A stretch of DNA of 64,000 nt from Stutzerimonas stutzeri. Its GTDB lineage: Bacteria > Pseudomonadota > Gammaproteobacteria > Pseudomonadales > Pseudomonadaceae. The DNA is taken from assembly GCF_038561965.1 (NCBI RefSeq), contig NZ_CP139348.1:3720001-3784000 (forward strand), given 5' to 3'. The notes below the pieces were generated by a model. It was given only the letters and a program-made list of their open reading frames with translations, was not told the DNA's origin and searched no databases. Both the position numbers and the translations under genes were made by a program. This document shows positions 63,401 to 64,000 of this stretch, piece after piece (the stretch's first letter is position 1; every line of letters starts with the position of its first letter).

Positions 63401-64000
63401 ACGACATCACGCTCCCCAACGGACTTTCCAGCGTACGGGGCGCTGACAACAATGGCGACGGCCTAGTGGACTACGCCTATGCCGGCGACCTGCAAGGCAA
63501 CCTCTGGCGGTTTGATCTGGTAAAGGCATCTGGCAGTTCAGATACGCCAACAACCGGCGACCCCTTTGCCCGCACCAATGACCAAGTTGCCAGCACCACC
63601 AAGAACGACTTCAAACTGGCCTATGGTGAAAAGCCTCTATTCGTTGCCAGCGATACAGATGGCAAGCGACAGCCCATTACCATTCAGCCATCGCTGGTTC
63701 GCCACCCAGGCGGCCTGGGGTATCTGGTTTTGGTAGGTACGGGAAAGTACTTCGAACATAGCGACGCCAACGTCAATACCAGCCGCGCTATGACGCTCTA
63801 TGGCATCTGGGATCGCCATACCAAACGGCAGACTACCTCTACCGCGACGCGACGCGCAGAGAAGCGGAGTAACTTATTTCTGCAATCGTTCAGCAAGGAG
63901 GAGAAGAGCGCAGCGTTCAAGGACGCAGCAAAAGCCATTACAGCTACTCGCGATGTCCGCCTGCTCAGCGCCGGACTGCCTCAGTGGTACAAGGCTCCTG
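60499..64000 (+). CDS. pilY1: Pilus-tip adhesin/assembly factor PilY1 (C-terminus beyond window)
   Basis: At least 1167 codons are open to the end of the window. After a signal-like N-terminus (residues about 1-32), residues 55-60 are DDSGSM, a metal-ion-dependent site of the von Willebrand A fold. Residues about 800 onward form the PilY1 beta-propeller (YVGSNDGMLHGFNAATG, GTPIVRDVYLGDDEGW, GYDSTQDRAAL). The calcium loop DNNGDGLVD is at 983-991. PilY1 is needed for pilus extension, mechanosensing and attachment. The ATG at 60499 follows AGGGAAC. The stretch is visibly AT-richer than the core genes. Confidence 0.93.
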   Translation, partial: MNASPLFLTKSLLSTLGFFLYFSGTLSASAAALNISQKPLILSETVAPNLVFTLDDSGSMRWAFAPDDSGREGSTSNLRNKRRGMSASTNPMYYNPNVKYRLPIKLNSDGSTPSTGYSTSFTTAYHNGFQTSYGSINLSNSYRVSWNFSTDGAVTYDYTSSISYAAPTGTIYNLSENPINDFGGFENLDLTVGTPVTREILGTTHTFTRNSNNNCTITPSTSGITCTRNSGNSYRITRNRTQTAVPAYYYTYDPSLAGCNADKNNDACHRPVFVSANSGPGGADERENFAIWYSFYRTRALATVSAANLAFNELASSARLTWQTLDVCNNLNSSGCGTNFFREFSPRHKANFLNWLAGVKFNSSTPLLAATKRAGEFYTEATPWAHTPNPMTSNGGRGTTVTNPQHACRPSFHVLMTDGMWNDSSFPSGITRHDGATFTPGATGDTQYNYDGKKAPFGNDAKTTTGTLADIAMHYWATDLRSSLANDLKPYIHTKNTDLEKQFWDPRNNPATWQHMVNYTMGLGLSNSLNAAGIPWTGDTFGGSGYTSLAAGTAKWPAASASNANNVYDLWHAAINSRGEFFSVDSPDDMVKAFKDILNRIAERTTTAARPAVSASFVTDNASGSLQSNVYATQFSSEDWSGELSKTTLAAGQTKKLWTSTTSSPNNRKIMMAGAETTSSKLKAFNWSNLGDLQGLLNINPESLVGAKDNRGSERVDYIRGNRSIEGDNETSFRRRNSSTVIGDIINSSPVVVGTPAYMAYLADAIEKPDRGESYKNYTEFREDNRKLVTDSETNAVVSGKRKEMIYVGSNDGMLHGFNAATGVEEFAFIPTEVIKNLYRLTGKNYSGGEHHYFVDGTPIVRDVYLGDDEGWRTVLIGTLRAGGKALFALDVTDPENIKLLWEFDSTTDEDLGYTFAQPEIVRLHTGEWAVLQANGYDSTQDRAALLIINIKTGKLIKKITVPEVTENDITLPNGLSSVRGADNNGDGLVDYAYAGDLQGNLWRFDLVKASGSSDTPTTGDPFARTNDQVASTTKNDFKLAYGEKPLFVASDTDGKRQPITIQPSLVRHPGGLGYLVLVGTGKYFEHSDANVNTSRAMTLYGIWDRHTKRQTTSTATRRAEKRSNLFLQSFSKEEKSAAFKDAAKAITATRDVRLLSAGLPQWYKAP

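Overview
The window looks like chromosomal core sequence from a Pseudomonas of the P. stutzeri (Stutzerimonas) type. GC content is high across most of it. Several blocks keep the gene order known from P. aeruginosa: mreB-mreC-mreD-maf-rng-yhdP-nitrilase-tldD with divergent gatCAB; roxS-roxR; piuA/piuC/Sel1 next to speC; and thiO next to fimT-fimU-pilVWXY1. The species assignment is inference from protein similarity recalled from memory. I see no rRNA, tRNA, CRISPR array, prophage or intact insertion sequence.

Layout. 1-11.4 kb (minus strand): envelope and cell-shape block running mreBCD, an extra unrecognised coiled-coil gene, maf, rng, yhdP, a nitrilase-family amidase and the start of tldD. 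11.6-14.9 kb (plus): gatCAB for Gln-tRNA(Gln) synthesis. 15-17.7 kb (plus): an RlpA-like lipoprotein and two tandem Ca2+/Na+ exchanger paralogues. 17.7-19.5 kb (minus): M23 endopeptidase, a small coiled-coil membrane protein and a bactofilin. 19.7-23.4 kb: an AEC transporter, the redox-sensing RoxSR two-component system and a SIMPL-domain periplasmic protein.

23.6-33.5 kb is an iron-acquisition region. It holds a CirA/IrgA-like TonB-dependent receptor, then a PepSY-TM / DUF2271 / DUF4198 / membrane flavoprotein-reductase operon, then the divergent piuA and piuC genes with a Sel1-repeat gene. The reductase appears split in two, with the membrane haem-type part and the flavoprotein encoded separately. 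Three TTGTAAAT-type symmetric boxes and a phased direct-repeat array mark the promoters.

33.6-47.3 kb: speC, prfC, a decayed REP-associated (RayT) transposase, a small secreted Cys-containing protein, the PQQ glucose dehydrogenase gcd, and the fructose PTS operon fruBKA with divergent fruR. 47.4-56.1 kb: housekeeping and membrane genes (MazG-like, CmoM-like, two DUF4136 lipoproteins, YdcZ-like, SdiA-regulated-like, a small membrane protein, a MATE transporter, DUF2214, speA, YciH/Sui1). 56.2-64 kb: thiO, then the minor-pilin/adhesin cluster fimT, fimU, pilV, pilW, pilX, pilY1 (runs off the end), which reads as more AT-rich than the rest.

Most of the window is ordinary core genome. The points I consider worth a second look are the apparent ATC start of mreC, the extra gene inside the mre-maf block, the split ferric-reductase operon with its shared promoter boxes, the phased repeats in the piuA/piuC promoter, and the frame-broken RayT gene.
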